Shown here in pieces: positions 26,442-35,258 of a DNA stretch of 64,000 bases. Position 1 is the first letter of the stretch. Each line of letters opens with the position of its first letter. Both the position numbers and the translations under genes were made by a program. The notes below the pieces were generated by a model. The model was not told the DNA's origin. It saw only the letters and a list, made by a program, of their open reading frames with translations, and ran no database searches. The stretch comes from JAPOXR01 sp965221935 (GTDB lineage: Bacteria; Pseudomonadota; Alphaproteobacteria; Rhodobacterales; Rhodobacteraceae), in assembly GCA_965221935.1 (NCBI GenBank), contig CBDCSZ010000036.1, positions 124,001-188,000 on the forward strand, written 5' to 3'.

Positions 26442-27755
26442 AGATGGCTGTCACCAACTTCCGGGCATATCCCATTTGACATCCGGGAAGGTGCAATGGC
26501 ATCTTGGGATGTACCGCAGGATATATCTTTGCGATCCGGCGAAGCCTGCTTCACTGAGTTGGTTCGAAGCGGAAGCAACGGCTCTGACGATTATCTGCAA
26601 GCGCCGCCAATTCAGTTGGCGTTCTGGATCACGGACAATTGGTGGCGCCTGCGTTGGGAACCTGTAACATCTGAAAGGGTCGATCCGAATTGGCGTTTGG
26701 CTCACGAGCTTTCGGCAATCGGCGGAGGATACATTTGGCCACGGCTGCGGATTTGGGGAGAAGATACGCGTGTCGGTCTCGGGTGCCGCAGCGACCCTCT
26801 CAGTATGAATTTTGCGTTAAGATTTACGAAGGATGCCCTTATCTTTGTGGGAGCAGAACAGTTTGAATCGTCGGTTGATCGGTTCTTGGACAGGGCCGTG
26901 GAGGCGATCTCAAATGACAAGGAAGCGCTGCGCGCGCAGCTCTCTGCACTGAAGGAAGAAAGAACCGACGATAGCATGGCAACGTGGCGGCGACTTGAAG
27001 CGAAGTTGGGATACGATGTCGACAAGGCACCGAGTGAGTTGATTGAAGTATTGCTGAATTATGTGAAGACCTATGGTCACGATGGAGTGGAAGAAGCAAT
27101 TGTCTCCAGTCAAAGGGAATCGGCAGCCGATACGCTGAAGGAGGAGATTAAGATTGCGAAGAAATCAGGAGTTGTTTGCGAACTGGATGATGCAATAAGT
27201 GCGGCTGGGCCTATACGGCGGCCATCTGACAAGCCAATTTGGGAGACCGCCGAAGAGGTGGCAACAGCAGCACGTCGCGGATTGGGCGCTGAGAGTGGGC
27301 GGTTGGGAAACACGCGCTTAGGAGATTTTCTGAAGGTGACTAAAGAGCATTTTCGCAACAGAGTGAGTGAACCGGCCGGACGTCATTATGGCCTTCGTTT
27401 GCGGGTAGGGGATGGGGAGAAGAATGTCGTTGCTTTGAGTGCCCGCTGGCCACAGGGGCGCCGATTTGAATTGTGTCGCACTTTAGGCGATGCGATCTGG
27501 TCGGGCAACGATGCGCTGGGACCAATTACCAGGGCAAAGACGGGACGTCAGAAATTTCAACGAGCATTTGCGCAAAGTTTTCTTTGTCCCTATGAGGACT
27601 TGTTGTCTTACATCAATACCGAGACGCCTTCCGAAGACGATATTGCTGCGGCTGCGCGGTCCTTTCATGTTTCGGAGAGGGTGATACAGACTGTGCTCGT
27701 AAATAAGGGTGTCATTGGGAGACGGCAATTCGATGAGATGGTGGAGGCGGCATAG

Positions 27756-28796
27756 TGTGGCTGTCGTGATGTCCGGTAGTATTCCACGTCGCCCACAATC
27801 ATGCTGCAATCTTCAAGTTTGAGGTTATAGGTCCTGATTCTAGAGGGCGCTCAGAAAAATCATATATCGTAATACTGGCGGAGGCGGCACGAGTGTTGGC
27901 CGTCAACTGGCATATTCCGCCATATCCACAAATTCAAAAAGAGCCCGCCTCTGTGGAACATGATGAAAACAGACCACTGCCACGTCTTACACCCGTTCGT
28001 GACCTGAGGTGATAGTTTACGAGATCCCATCAGGTCACATGGCGCTGTTTCAGTTTGATTTCAAAAAATCCTGAAAGACCACGCATCTGGCGAAGTCGGA
28101 ATTGCCGCCACATGGGAAAACGGCTTGCAGGGAAGTTGAGGATGCTTTGAAAACCTATCCGAAAACACCGACAATTTCATCAAAGAATACCTCCGGTTTC
28201 CAAGACCCCCGGGGGCGCCATTGACGATTGCCTTGGTCGCATAGACTCGGCCATCGCCGCGGCCAGTTAAGTGAGAGGCCGCGGCGCGTTTCAGGCGTTC
28301 CAGAGCATCCCAAACGGCATGGCGGATACTTTCGGTGCGGTCCTCCCGATGCGAAGGCCGTGGTGGACGAGAATTCCGCAGGCGAACCGATCATTGACAA
28401 CTTCGACCTGCGGCAACATCCCTCTGAATTTTTCCAGGCGCGCCGCGGCGTCTTCCTTGACATGGATGCAAATGATCGCTCCGCGCGGCGGCCGGAGGAC
28501 AAGGCGACCGCCGCGCTGCCCGTGTTTCGGCAGCGGCGAGCGCCGTTGGATCATGGGGCCATGCGGTGGAATTGGGGATCAAAGAGGTCAAAGCACATGA
28601 GAAGCGGTTCGTGCCGCAAACGGACTCTGGCAACTTCCGCCGCTGAATTGCCGAGTGGAGGCCAGCGCCAAGCGCAATTGCGGCGGACGAGGTTTATGCG
28701 CTCAAGGAGGACAAGCCAACGACCGGCATTCCAGCCGAGCCGGACCATGCGCCTAGTTGCGCTCGGTTGACCGCGCTCCGGCAGCGGCACATTGCT
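27756..28796. other. about 1 kb without an intact gene; contains a solo IS5-like end
   Basis: At about 27824-27845 the sequence GGTTATAGGTCCTGATTCTAG matches the inner and terminal bases of the left end of the IS5 element at 8635 (reverse complement), with two substitutions. It looks like a relic end. The remainder has broken frames such as a short KEVKAHEKRFVPQTDSG string around 28575 but no family I can name. Probably a graveyard of old insertions between the IrrE-like gene and the thiolase. Confidence 0.4.
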
Positions 28797-29990
28797 TCAG
28801 TGAACCTGGCTGCCTGTGCGCTCAAACGCCAATGCAATTCCCTGCCCGCCTCCAATGCACATCGTAACCAGCGCCCGCCGCCCCCCTGAACGCTCCAGTT
28901 CATAAAGCGCCTTGAGCGCGATGATGACGCCGGTTGCTCCGATGGGATGGCCGAGGGCAATGGCGCCGCCATTTGGATTGACCCTTGATGCATCGAAGCC
29001 GAGTTTCCGGTTCACCGCCAGCGCTTGCGCCGCGAAGGCTTCATTCGCCTCTACGACATCAAAGTCTTCGACCTGCATTTCGAGCTTGTTGGTAAGTTGG
29101 CGAACGGCGGGAACCGGACCGATCCCCATTGTTTCAGGGCGCACTCCAGCATGTGCGTAACCAAGAAGTCGCGCTTTCGCCTTCAATCCCGCCCTTTCCG
29201 CGGCATCGGCGCGGGCCAGGACAAGGGCGGCAGCGCCGTCATTTATGCCGGAGGCGTTGCCTGCTGTGACCGTGCCATCTTTCTTAAAAACAGCACGCAG
29301 ACTGGCCAGCCCTTCAGCACTCGTCTGCTGCGGGTGCTCATCGGCGCAAAAGTTCTTGGTTTGACGCCTGGCCCGCACTTCCACAGGAATGATTTGGCTC
29401 TGAAACACCCTGTTATCTATTGCTGTTCTGGCTCTGTGCTGACTTTCAAGTGCAAATGCATCCTGGTCTTCGCGCGTGATTTGGTGTTCCATTGCGACGT
29501 TTTCGGCCGTCACTCCCATATGGCCGGTCCCAAACGGGCATGACAGTGCTCCAATCATCACATCAACAATTCCGGAATCGCCCATTTTTTGGCCCCAGCG
29601 GGCGGTCGGGACCTGATGTGGCGATCGGCTCATGTTTTCCGATCCCGCGGCCAAGCCAAAGTCTGCGTCCCCGAGAGCAAGCGACTGCATGACCGATACA
29701 ATGGCCTGTGCGCCTGAGCCACAAAGGCGGTTGACATTCATCGCCGGGGTTGTGTCCGGTATGCCTGCGTCCATAGATGCCACGCGCGACAGATACATAT
29801 CCCTCGGTTCCGTGTTAATGACGTGTCCAAATGCGACGTGGCCAATTTGTGCCGGTTCGACTCCCGACCGTTCCATCGCCGCCTTGGCAACCGTCGCTCC
29901 CAGACTGATCGGAGTCTCGCCTGCCAAGGATCCTCCGAAGCTTCCAATGGCAGTTCGCGCGCCATCCAGCACAACAACATCATTTTCCAT
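28797..29990 (-). CDS. acetyl-CoA acetyltransferase (thiolase)
   Basis: 397 residues from ATG 29990, preceded by AGGAGG. Thiolase signatures are complete: active-site Cys in NVNRLCGSGAQAIVS near residue 89, NEAFAAQALAVNRKLG near residue 320, NPNGGAIALGHPIGATG with the catalytic His near residue 350, and the second Cys in TMCIGGGQGIALAFE near residue 380. It interconverts acetoacetyl-CoA and acetyl-CoA. Its start overlaps the end of the isomerase gene, and the operon belongs to homogentisate breakdown, whose product acetoacetate would feed it after CoA activation. An earlier in-frame ATG (30032) lacks a ribosome site. Confidence 0.95.
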   Translation of the reverse strand: MENDVVVLDGARTAIGSFGGSLAGETPISLGATVAKAAMERSGVEPAQIGHVAFGHVINTEPRDMYLSRVASMDAGIPDTTPAMNVNRLCGSGAQAIVSVMQSLALGDADFGLAAGSENMSRSPHQVPTARWGQKMGDSGIVDVMIGALSCPFGTGHMGVTAENVAMEHQITREDQDAFALESQHRARTAIDNRVFQSQIIPVEVRARRQTKNFCADEHPQQTSAEGLASLRAVFKKDGTVTAGNASGINDGAAALVLARADAAERAGLKAKARLLGYAHAGVRPETMGIGPVPAVRQLTNKLEMQVEDFDVVEANEAFAAQALAVNRKLGFDASRVNPNGGAIALGHPIGATGVIIALKALYELERSGGRRALVTMCIGGGQGIALAFERTGSQVH

Positions 29991-30627
29991 GAGATCCTCC
30001 TGGCTTGAAATTATCGGGATGGGCCGCCGCAAACGCGTCTAACCGCCGCAGCCGGGCTGCAATTGAGGCGATGCGATCGAGCTGACCGATCGGCAGATCG
30101 CGGCCGAGCGCGTTGTACACCTGCGGCAGCAGGCATATGTCCGCCATCGTTGGCTTGTCACCGTGACAGTAAAGACCGGTGTCGGCAGACTTGAGCAAAC
30201 GCTCCACGGCCTCGAGGCCTGTGCTCATGAAGTGCCGCATCCATTCCGCTGCAGAATCTTTCCGGCCTGTCATTTCGGCGACCCGGCGGCTGACTTTCAA
30301 GTTGCAGACCGGGTGGATTTCCATAGCGATGGCATAGGCGATGGTGCGGACACGCGCCTGGCCCGCAGGGTCTTGCGGCAGGAACTGTCCGCGTCCGGTC
30401 TCGTCCAGGTATTCAATTGCGGCCAAGGACTGGGTAAAGCGGTGCCTGTCCAAATACAGCGTCGGCACCTGACCCTGAGGATTGTGGCAGTGATACGCAT
30501 CTTCCGTATGCTCACCGCGCAGCAGATCCACAGGCCGGGATTCAAATGCAATTCCGGCAAGTCCGAGTGCAATCCGCAGCCGATAGGCAGCCGAGGACCG
30601 CCAGTAGTCGTACAGTATAGCTGCCAT
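29980..30627 (-). CDS. maiA: maleylacetoacetate isomerase (zeta-class GST)
   Basis: 215 residues. The N-terminal thioredoxin-like domain has YDYWRSSAAYRLRIALGLAG with the S-S-x-S/A-R glutathione motif of zeta GSTs, and NPQGQVPTLYLD carries the cis-Pro. The C-terminal helical domain has DKPTMADICLLPQVYNA. The enzyme isomerises maleylacetoacetate to fumarylacetoacetate with glutathione. It sits between the MarR regulator (two bases away) and thiolase (11-base overlap), opposite hmgA. The assignment is supported by both sequence and neighbourhood. Confidence 0.92.
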   Translation of the reverse strand: MAAILYDYWRSSAAYRLRIALGLAGIAFESRPVDLLRGEHTEDAYHCHNPQGQVPTLYLDRHRFTQSLAAIEYLDETGRGQFLPQDPAGQARVRTIAYAIAMEIHPVCNLKVSRRVAEMTGRKDSAAEWMRHFMSTGLEAVERLLKSADTGLYCHGDKPTMADICLLPQVYNALGRDLPIGQLDRIASIAARLRRLDAFAAAHPDNFKPGGSHGK

Positions 30628-30629
30628 TC

Positions 30630-31175
30630 TTAATCTCCCAGGAGCAGAGCGAGTCCCTTCCGAAAGCTGTCGCGCCGGCGCCCCAGGCGGTCCAGCAATT
30701 CTTGCTGAAATCCATTTACCAGCGGCGCAATGTCTTCCATCATTTGGCGGCCCTTGTCGGTCAGCCGCAGGTCAATAAGCCGCCGGTCGGCGCGATTGGT
30801 GCCGCTGGAAATCAGACCGGCCTCCTCCAGCCTGCGGGCAGCGCGGCTGACCCGGGATTTGTGCATGTCGACGCGGATTTCCAATTCGCGCACACTGACC
30901 GGTTCCGACTGCGACAGATGCGCCATGATCCGCCATTCCGGAACGCGAAGGTCGAATCTGCTGCTGTAACGCCGTTCGAGATCCTGACTCATGCGTCTGG
31001 ACAGCACGCTGATCTGGTAAGGCAGAAACTCATCGAGATTGAAAACGGTCTTCCCGGAATTAACATCCAACTCCCGTTTGCCGTCAAGATCAGGCGTTTT
31101 CCCGGGATTGGGCAATTCGTCCGGGTTGGAACCGCCGGTTCCAGCGCTGCTGACTGAAGTCGCTTTGACAGACAT
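30630..31175 (-). CDS. MarR-family transcriptional regulator of the homogentisate genes
   Basis: 181 residues. The winged helix core is VREWRIMAHLSQSEPVSVRE-like (residues 75-95), recognition helix region RVDMHKSRVSRAARRLEEAG, and the wing TNRADRRLIDLRLTDKGRQM. A 45-residue low-complexity N-terminal extension precedes it. Divergent position next to hmgA and leading the maiA-thiolase operon indicates control of this pathway. The likely ligand is homogentisate or maleylacetoacetate, by analogy with HmgR-like regulators. A palindrome in the hmgA promoter is the probable operator. Confidence 0.87.
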   Translation of the reverse strand: MSVKATSVSSAGTGGSNPDELPNPGKTPDLDGKRELDVNSGKTVFNLDEFLPYQISVLSRRMSQDLERRYSSRFDLRVPEWRIMAHLSQSEPVSVRELEIRVDMHKSRVSRAARRLEEAGLISSGTNRADRRLIDLRLTDKGRQMMEDIAPLVNGFQQELLDRLGRRRDSFRKGLALLLGD

Positions 31176-31259
31176 TTTTCAGTCGATTCACCTGCGCAGA
31201 TACGGGGATTCGCCGCCGGCGGACCCCTTGCGAAGCGCGCCCGCGCCGGTGATTTTATC

Positions 31260-31289
31260 TTGACTTTGTTGCAAGTGCAACGATATTTT
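31260..31289 (+). promoter_or_regulatory. hmgA promoter with a palindromic MarR-type operator in the spacer
   Basis: TTGACT (31260-31265) and a weak AT-rich -10 (ATATTT, 31283-31288) are 17 bases apart. Between them lies the exact palindrome GTTGCA-AG-TGCAAC (31268-31281). A dimeric regulator bound there would block RNA polymerase. The site lies 55-85 bases before the hmgA ATG and 85-115 bases from the marR start, so it could control both directions. Confidence 0.6.
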
Positions 31290-31343
31290 CAAGCGCAGCG
31301 GAGGCGCAACAGCCCGTTTTTCTTCCGCCGGAGGAATGCAGCG

Positions 31344-32708
31344 ATGAACAGACCGACAAATCCGGCCGAGTTGATGAAGTCGGCGACGGCCGCCGGGCTG
31401 ACGCCCGGTTACATGCCGGGATTTGGAAATGACTTTGAGACCGAGGCTTTGCCGGGCGCGCTGCCGCAGGGCCAGAACAGCCCCCAGAGATGCCGCTACG
31501 GTCTCTATGCCGAACAGCTTTCAGGCACACCGTTCACCGCTCCGCGCGGGCAGAATGAGCGCACCTGGTGCTATCGTATCCGCCCGTCTGTCCGTCACAC
31601 GTCGCGTTTCAAAAAAATTGAGATGCCGTATTGGAAGACCGCGCCGCACATTGTCGATGACGTGATTTCGCTCGGCCAGTACCGGTGGGATCCGGTGGCG
31701 GAGGACGGAACCGCGAAAACCTTTTTGAGCGGCATGCGCACCATGACAACCGCTGGCGATGTGCACACCCAGACCGGAATGGCGGCCCACATCTATCTGG
31801 CAAACGAGTCAATGCGGGACGAATATTTCTACTCTGCGGACTCGGAGCTATTGATCGTTCCGCAGCAGGGCCGTCTTCGGTTCGCGACCGAACTCGGAAT
31901 TATCGATGTCGGGCCGCGCGAACTGGCGATCCTGCCGCGCGGGCTTGTGTTCCGGGCCGAGGTCGCCGATGGACCGGCGCGGGGCTTTGTTTGCGAGAAT
32001 TACGGATCGAAGTTTGACCTTCCGAACCGCGGTCCCATCGGCGCCAACTGTCTTGCCAATCCGCGCGACTTCAAAACACCGGCGGCCGCATTCGAAGACC
32101 TGGAAACGCCGTCACGCCTCATCGTCAAATGGTGCGGTTCTTTCCATGCCTGCGCCATTTGCCATTCGCCCCTGGATATCGTCGCCTGGCACGGCAACTA
32201 CGCGCCCTGCAAATACGATCTGGGGACGTTTTCACCGGTCGGCGCGGTGCTTTTCGATCACCCGGACCCGTCGATTTTCACAGTCCTCACCGCGCCTTCC
32301 GGGTTTGAAGGCACCGCCAATGTGGATTTGGTTCTTTTTCGCGAGCGGTGGTCGGTTGCCGAGCACACTTTTCGGCCGCCCTGGTATCACAAAAACATCA
32401 TGTCCGAATTGATGGGCAACATTTACGGTATCTATGACGCGAAGCCGGAAGGATTTGTGCCCGGTGGAATGAGTCTGCACAACATGATGCTGCCGCACGG
32501 TCCGGACCGGGACGCCTTTGATGCCGCGACCGCCGGCGAACTGCGGCCGGCGAAAATGGAAAACACCATGAGCTTCATGTTTGAGACCCGTTTTCCGCAG
32601 CATTTGACCGAATTCGCGGCGCGCGAGGCGCCTCTGCAGAGCGATTATGCTGACTGCTGGACTTCGCTCCGCAAGAAATTTAACGGCATGCCCGACGGCA
32701 GTTCCTGA
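31344..32708 (+). CDS. hmgA: homogentisate 1,2-dioxygenase
   Basis: 454 residues from ATG 31344 with GGAGG ten bases upstream; an in-frame start at 31260 is within the promoter. The opening YMPGFGNDFETEALPGALPQ and GLYAEQLSGTPFTAPR are the family hallmark. The iron site is seen as HNMMLPHGPDRDAFDAA and the R-PPWYHKNIMSE-LMG segment. It opens the ring of homogentisate to maleylacetoacetate with O2 and Fe(II). It starts the rightward operon hmgA - (unknown) - fumarylacetoacetase - MBL hydrolase. No damage seen. Confidence 0.96.
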   Translation: MNRPTNPAELMKSATAAGLTPGYMPGFGNDFETEALPGALPQGQNSPQRCRYGLYAEQLSGTPFTAPRGQNERTWCYRIRPSVRHTSRFKKIEMPYWKTAPHIVDDVISLGQYRWDPVAEDGTAKTFLSGMRTMTTAGDVHTQTGMAAHIYLANESMRDEYFYSADSELLIVPQQGRLRFATELGIIDVGPRELAILPRGLVFRAEVADGPARGFVCENYGSKFDLPNRGPIGANCLANPRDFKTPAAAFEDLETPSRLIVKWCGSFHACAICHSPLDIVAWHGNYAPCKYDLGTFSPVGAVLFDHPDPSIFTVLTAPSGFEGTANVDLVLFRERWSVAEHTFRPPWYHKNIMSELMGNIYGIYDAKPEGFVPGGMSLHNMMLPHGPDRDAFDAATAGELRPAKMENTMSFMFETRFPQHLTEFAAREAPLQSDYADCWTSLRKKFNGMPDGSS

Positions 32709-32733
32709 TCCGTGCTGAAGTGTTTCTGAATCG

Positions 32734-33270
32734 ATGCGCTTCGACATTGTGCCCAGGATTGAAGACGGGGGCCCCGATGACATCCGCCCGCCTGTTAAAG
32801 TCACCGGACTTGCCGCGGACCCGGTTCACGGCGGCGATCCGGAAGCCGCCTCCCTGCGGGTCTTGAACCCGCCGGTGACCAATTGCTTCGGATCGGGGTT
32901 CGGCACGGAAGGATGGCGGGTGACCTTCAGTTCCGACACACGGAAGATTCCGCCACCGGCGGATATTGCCTGTGGCAGTGATAAATTAGTGCGCGAAACC
33001 CTGCTGGCGGAGGGAATTGAATCAATGACCGCGCAGACACCGAATGCGAGCCGTTTAAGGCTGCGCCTGATGGCCAACCACACACAGGCGGCGGACAGTG
33101 TGGACATTATCGCCGTGACAACGGCGCGTCGGCTGGTGCGGCGCCAACCGGCTCCGTCCGCTGGGCCCGGCGCGGAGCCATTTGTGTGGTTGGCGGAGGT
33201 CAATTGCGAGATGGGCGGAGAGGATCTTGTTGGTGAAGACGGAATGGAACTCAGAAGGTACTGCACATGA
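32734..33270 (+). CDS. uncharacterised ORF between hmgA and fumarylacetoacetase
   Basis: 178 codons from 32734. Its TGA (33268-33270) overlaps the ATG of the next gene in the ATGA arrangement, which is the main reason to list it. The translation (RFDIVPRIEDGGPDDIRPPV, then an LRLRLMANHTQAADSVDIIA stretch) shows no family I know. There is no clear ribosome binding site. It may be a decayed gene or chance frame in GC-rich DNA. If not real, 32709-33266 is a long leader of the fumarylacetoacetase gene. Confidence 0.25.
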   Translation: MRFDIVPRIEDGGPDDIRPPVKVTGLAADPVHGGDPEAASLRVLNPPVTNCFGSGFGTEGWRVTFSSDTRKIPPPADIACGSDKLVRETLLAEGIESMTAQTPNASRLRLRLMANHTQAADSVDIIAVTTARRLVRRQPAPSAGPGAEPFVWLAEVNCEMGGEDLVGEDGMELRRYCT

Positions 33271-34280
33271 AGTTTGCGACGATTCGTGAAGGATCAAGAG
33301 ACGGACGGTTGGCGGTTGTGTCCAAAGACCTCAGCGCATGCCGGATCGTCGGTGATGACTTTCCGACACTGCAGGCGGCGCTCGACAAATGGGCTCTGGC
33401 CGAACCGGCGCTGGCGGCGGCTTCAGAAAGGCTTGCGGCGGGAGACGGGTCGCAGCCGTTCGACGCCGCCGATGCCATGTCACCGCTGCCGCGTGCCTAC
33501 CAATGGGCAGACGGCTCCGCTTACATCAATCACGTTGAACTGGTGCGCAGGGCGCGGGGCGTGGAGATGCCGCCAAGTTTTTTCACCGACCCGCTGATAT
33601 ATCAGGGCGGTTCAGACAGTTTTCTGGGACCGAGAGAGCCAATTCTGGCCGCTGATGAATCCTTAGGCATTGACCTCGAGGGTGAAGTCGCTGTCATTGT
33701 CGATGATGTTCCAATGGGGGCGTCTCCGGCACTGGCGGCGGGCAGTATACGCCTGATCATGCTGACCAATGACATCACGATGCGCGGGCTGACTCCATCC
33801 GAACTGGCAAAAGGGTTCGGGTTCTTTCAGTCAAAACCCTCTTCCGCGTTTTCGCCTGTTGCGGTCACTCCGGACGAATTGGGTGAAGCCTGGGACGGTC
33901 ACCGCCTGCACCTGCCGCTTTGCATCGATGTGAACGGGGTGCCGTTTGGCAGAGCGAACGCCGGCGTCGATATGACATTTGGATTTCCTGAACTGATCAG
34001 CCACGCCGCCCGGACGCGGCCGCTCACTGCCGGATCGATCATCGGGTCGGGAACCGTTTCGAACAAGTTCGAAGGCGAGCCGGGCAGGCCGGTCAGCGCC
34101 GGCGGGGCAGGCTATTCGTGCCTGGCCGAGATTCGAATGGTGGAAACAATTCAGGACGGCGAACCGTCGACACCCTTTCTTCGTTTCGGTGACACGGTGA
34201 AGATCTGGGTGGACGACGCGGAGGGTCAAAGCGTGTTTGGAGCGATCGAACAGACAGCGCAACAATATGGAGGACCGTGA
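33267..34280 (+). CDS. fumarylacetoacetate hydrolase-family enzyme
   Basis: 337 residues. The FAH fold is recognisable: GSDSFLGPREPILAADESLG, then IDLEGEVAVIVDDVPMGAS with the metal-ligand Glu residues, then FFQSKPSSAFSPVAVTPDEL, and the conserved GSIIGSGTVSN in the C-terminal part. It cleaves fumarylacetoacetate to fumarate and acetoacetate, completing the route from homogentisate via MaiA. It abuts the next gene with no gap (34280/34281). This is the bacterial two-domain type, shorter than eukaryotic FAH. Confidence 0.92.
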   Translation: MKFATIREGSRDGRLAVVSKDLSACRIVGDDFPTLQAALDKWALAEPALAAASERLAAGDGSQPFDAADAMSPLPRAYQWADGSAYINHVELVRRARGVEMPPSFFTDPLIYQGGSDSFLGPREPILAADESLGIDLEGEVAVIVDDVPMGASPALAAGSIRLIMLTNDITMRGLTPSELAKGFGFFQSKPSSAFSPVAVTPDELGEAWDGHRLHLPLCIDVNGVPFGRANAGVDMTFGFPELISHAARTRPLTAGSIIGSGTVSNKFEGEPGRPVSAGGAGYSCLAEIRMVETIQDGEPSTPFLRFGDTVKIWVDDAEGQSVFGAIEQTAQQYGGP

Positions 34281-35231
34281 ATGGCACGCGCATTCGCCTC
34301 AAGAGGCGACCTGACAGAAAAAAAGATCAGCTTTTCCGAAATCGGTGCCGGTCTCTACGCTTTCACCGCTGAAGGCGATCCCAATTCCGGTGTGATCATC
34401 GGCGACAAATCGGTCATGGTGATTGAGGCTCAGGCCACGCCACGCCTCGCCGGTAAGGTGGTTGATGAAATCCGCAAAGTGACTGACAAGCCGATATCCC
34501 ACCTGGTGCTGACCCACTACCACGCCGTCCGGGTTCTGGGCGCGTCGGCTTTCAATGCTGATCAGGTGATCATGTCTGAGACCGCCCGCGCGATGGTCGC
34601 GGAGCGCGGCCAGGAGGATTGGGACAGCGAGTTTCAGAGATTTCCGCGTCTGTTTGAAGGGCATGAATCAATCCCCGGGCTGACCTGGCCAACCACCACG
34701 TTCAGCGGCGGCATGACCATCTATCTCGGTTCGCGCAGGGTGGACATCAAACAGCTCGGGCGCGCCCACACGGCGGGCGATGCCGTAGTCTGGGTTCCAG
34801 ATGAAGAGGTCATGTTCACCGGCGATATCGTCGAATACCGATCCGCCTGTTACTGCGGTGATGGTCATTTTGGCGAATGGGGCGGCACTCTCGACGCTGT
34901 GGCGTCATTCTGTCCGCGGGCGGTCGCTCCGGGGCGGGGCGACGCGCTTGGCAATCCGGAGATCGTCGCCGAAGCTCTGGAAGGGACGCGCGCCTTTCTG
35001 GACGCGACATATCGGCCTGTGGCACGGGTCGCGGCGAAAGGGGGATCGCTGAAAGAAGCGTGGGGCGCGGCGCGCGATGTATGCGACTCGTTGTTTTCGG
35101 AGTATGCGATCTACGAACATTGCCTGCCGTTTAATATTTCCAGGGCCTACGACGAGGCGCGGGGTATCGACACGCCACGAATCTGGACCGCGCAGCGCGA
35201 TCTCGAAATGTGGGATGCGCTTCAAGGATAG
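34281..35231 (+). CDS. metallo-beta-lactamase-fold hydrolase
   Basis: 316 residues. MBL motifs: LTHYHAVRVLGASAF replaces canonical HxHxDH, so the first motif is H-Y-H-A-V-R and the usual Asp-His pair is missing. Later ligands include RAHTAGDAVVWVPDEEVMFT-GDIVE, with H and D conserved. Similar proteins accompany hmgA/fah clusters and are annotated as Zn-dependent hydrolases of unknown substrate. It begins at the base after the fah stop codon, indicating tight co-translation and a likely role in the same pathway, perhaps as a thioesterase or lactonase. The altered first motif makes activity uncertain. Confidence 0.75.
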   Translation: MARAFASRGDLTEKKISFSEIGAGLYAFTAEGDPNSGVIIGDKSVMVIEAQATPRLAGKVVDEIRKVTDKPISHLVLTHYHAVRVLGASAFNADQVIMSETARAMVAERGQEDWDSEFQRFPRLFEGHESIPGLTWPTTTFSGGMTIYLGSRRVDIKQLGRAHTAGDAVVWVPDEEVMFTGDIVEYRSACYCGDGHFGEWGGTLDAVASFCPRAVAPGRGDALGNPEIVAEALEGTRAFLDATYRPVARVAAKGGSLKEAWGAARDVCDSLFSEYAIYEHCLPFNISRAYDEARGIDTPRIWTAQRDLEMWDALQG

Positions 35232-35258
35232 GTCGCGAAGTCCAAGTGCGGGTGATCC

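Larger units (their letters stand above)
23447..26473 (+). mobile_element. IS256-family insertion sequence, itself interrupted
   Basis: A 24-bp terminal inverted repeat, beginning GGGATATGCCCGG at 23447 and ending CCGGGCATATCCC at 26473, is flanked by the 8-bp direct repeat ATTTGACA (23439-23446, 26474-26481). Without the nested IS4-type element (1639 bp plus a 10-bp repeat) the element would be 1378 bp, normal for IS256. The nested element lies between the left repeat and the transposase gene and may remove its promoter. Confidence 0.93.
23422..27755 (+). pseudogene. M78/IrrE-like protein lacking the zinc motif, split by IS256
   Basis: The gene starts MMGDFEFD at 23422/23425, is interrupted at 23447, and resumes after 26473 as IREGAMASWDVPQDISLRSG to 27755. 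This is in frame once the IS and one 8-bp repeat are removed, giving about 430 residues. The N-terminal 150 residues have a Trp-rich beta pattern (AFWITDNWWRLRWEP, RLAHELSAIGGGYIWPRLRI), followed by a helical middle. The C-terminal segment RFELCRTLGDAIW...FQRAFAQSFLCPYEDLLSYI and VSERVIQTVLVNKGVI resembles the end of ImmA/IrrE (peptidase M78) proteins. The place of HExxH reads CRTLGD, so zinc binding is probably lost. An internal ATG at 26496 could still start translation. Confidence 0.6.

Noticed and set aside
28155..28770. Genes in overlapping frames before the thiolase
   Set aside because: Both strands have frames over 100 codons, but composition and start signals are poor, and no family is recognisable.
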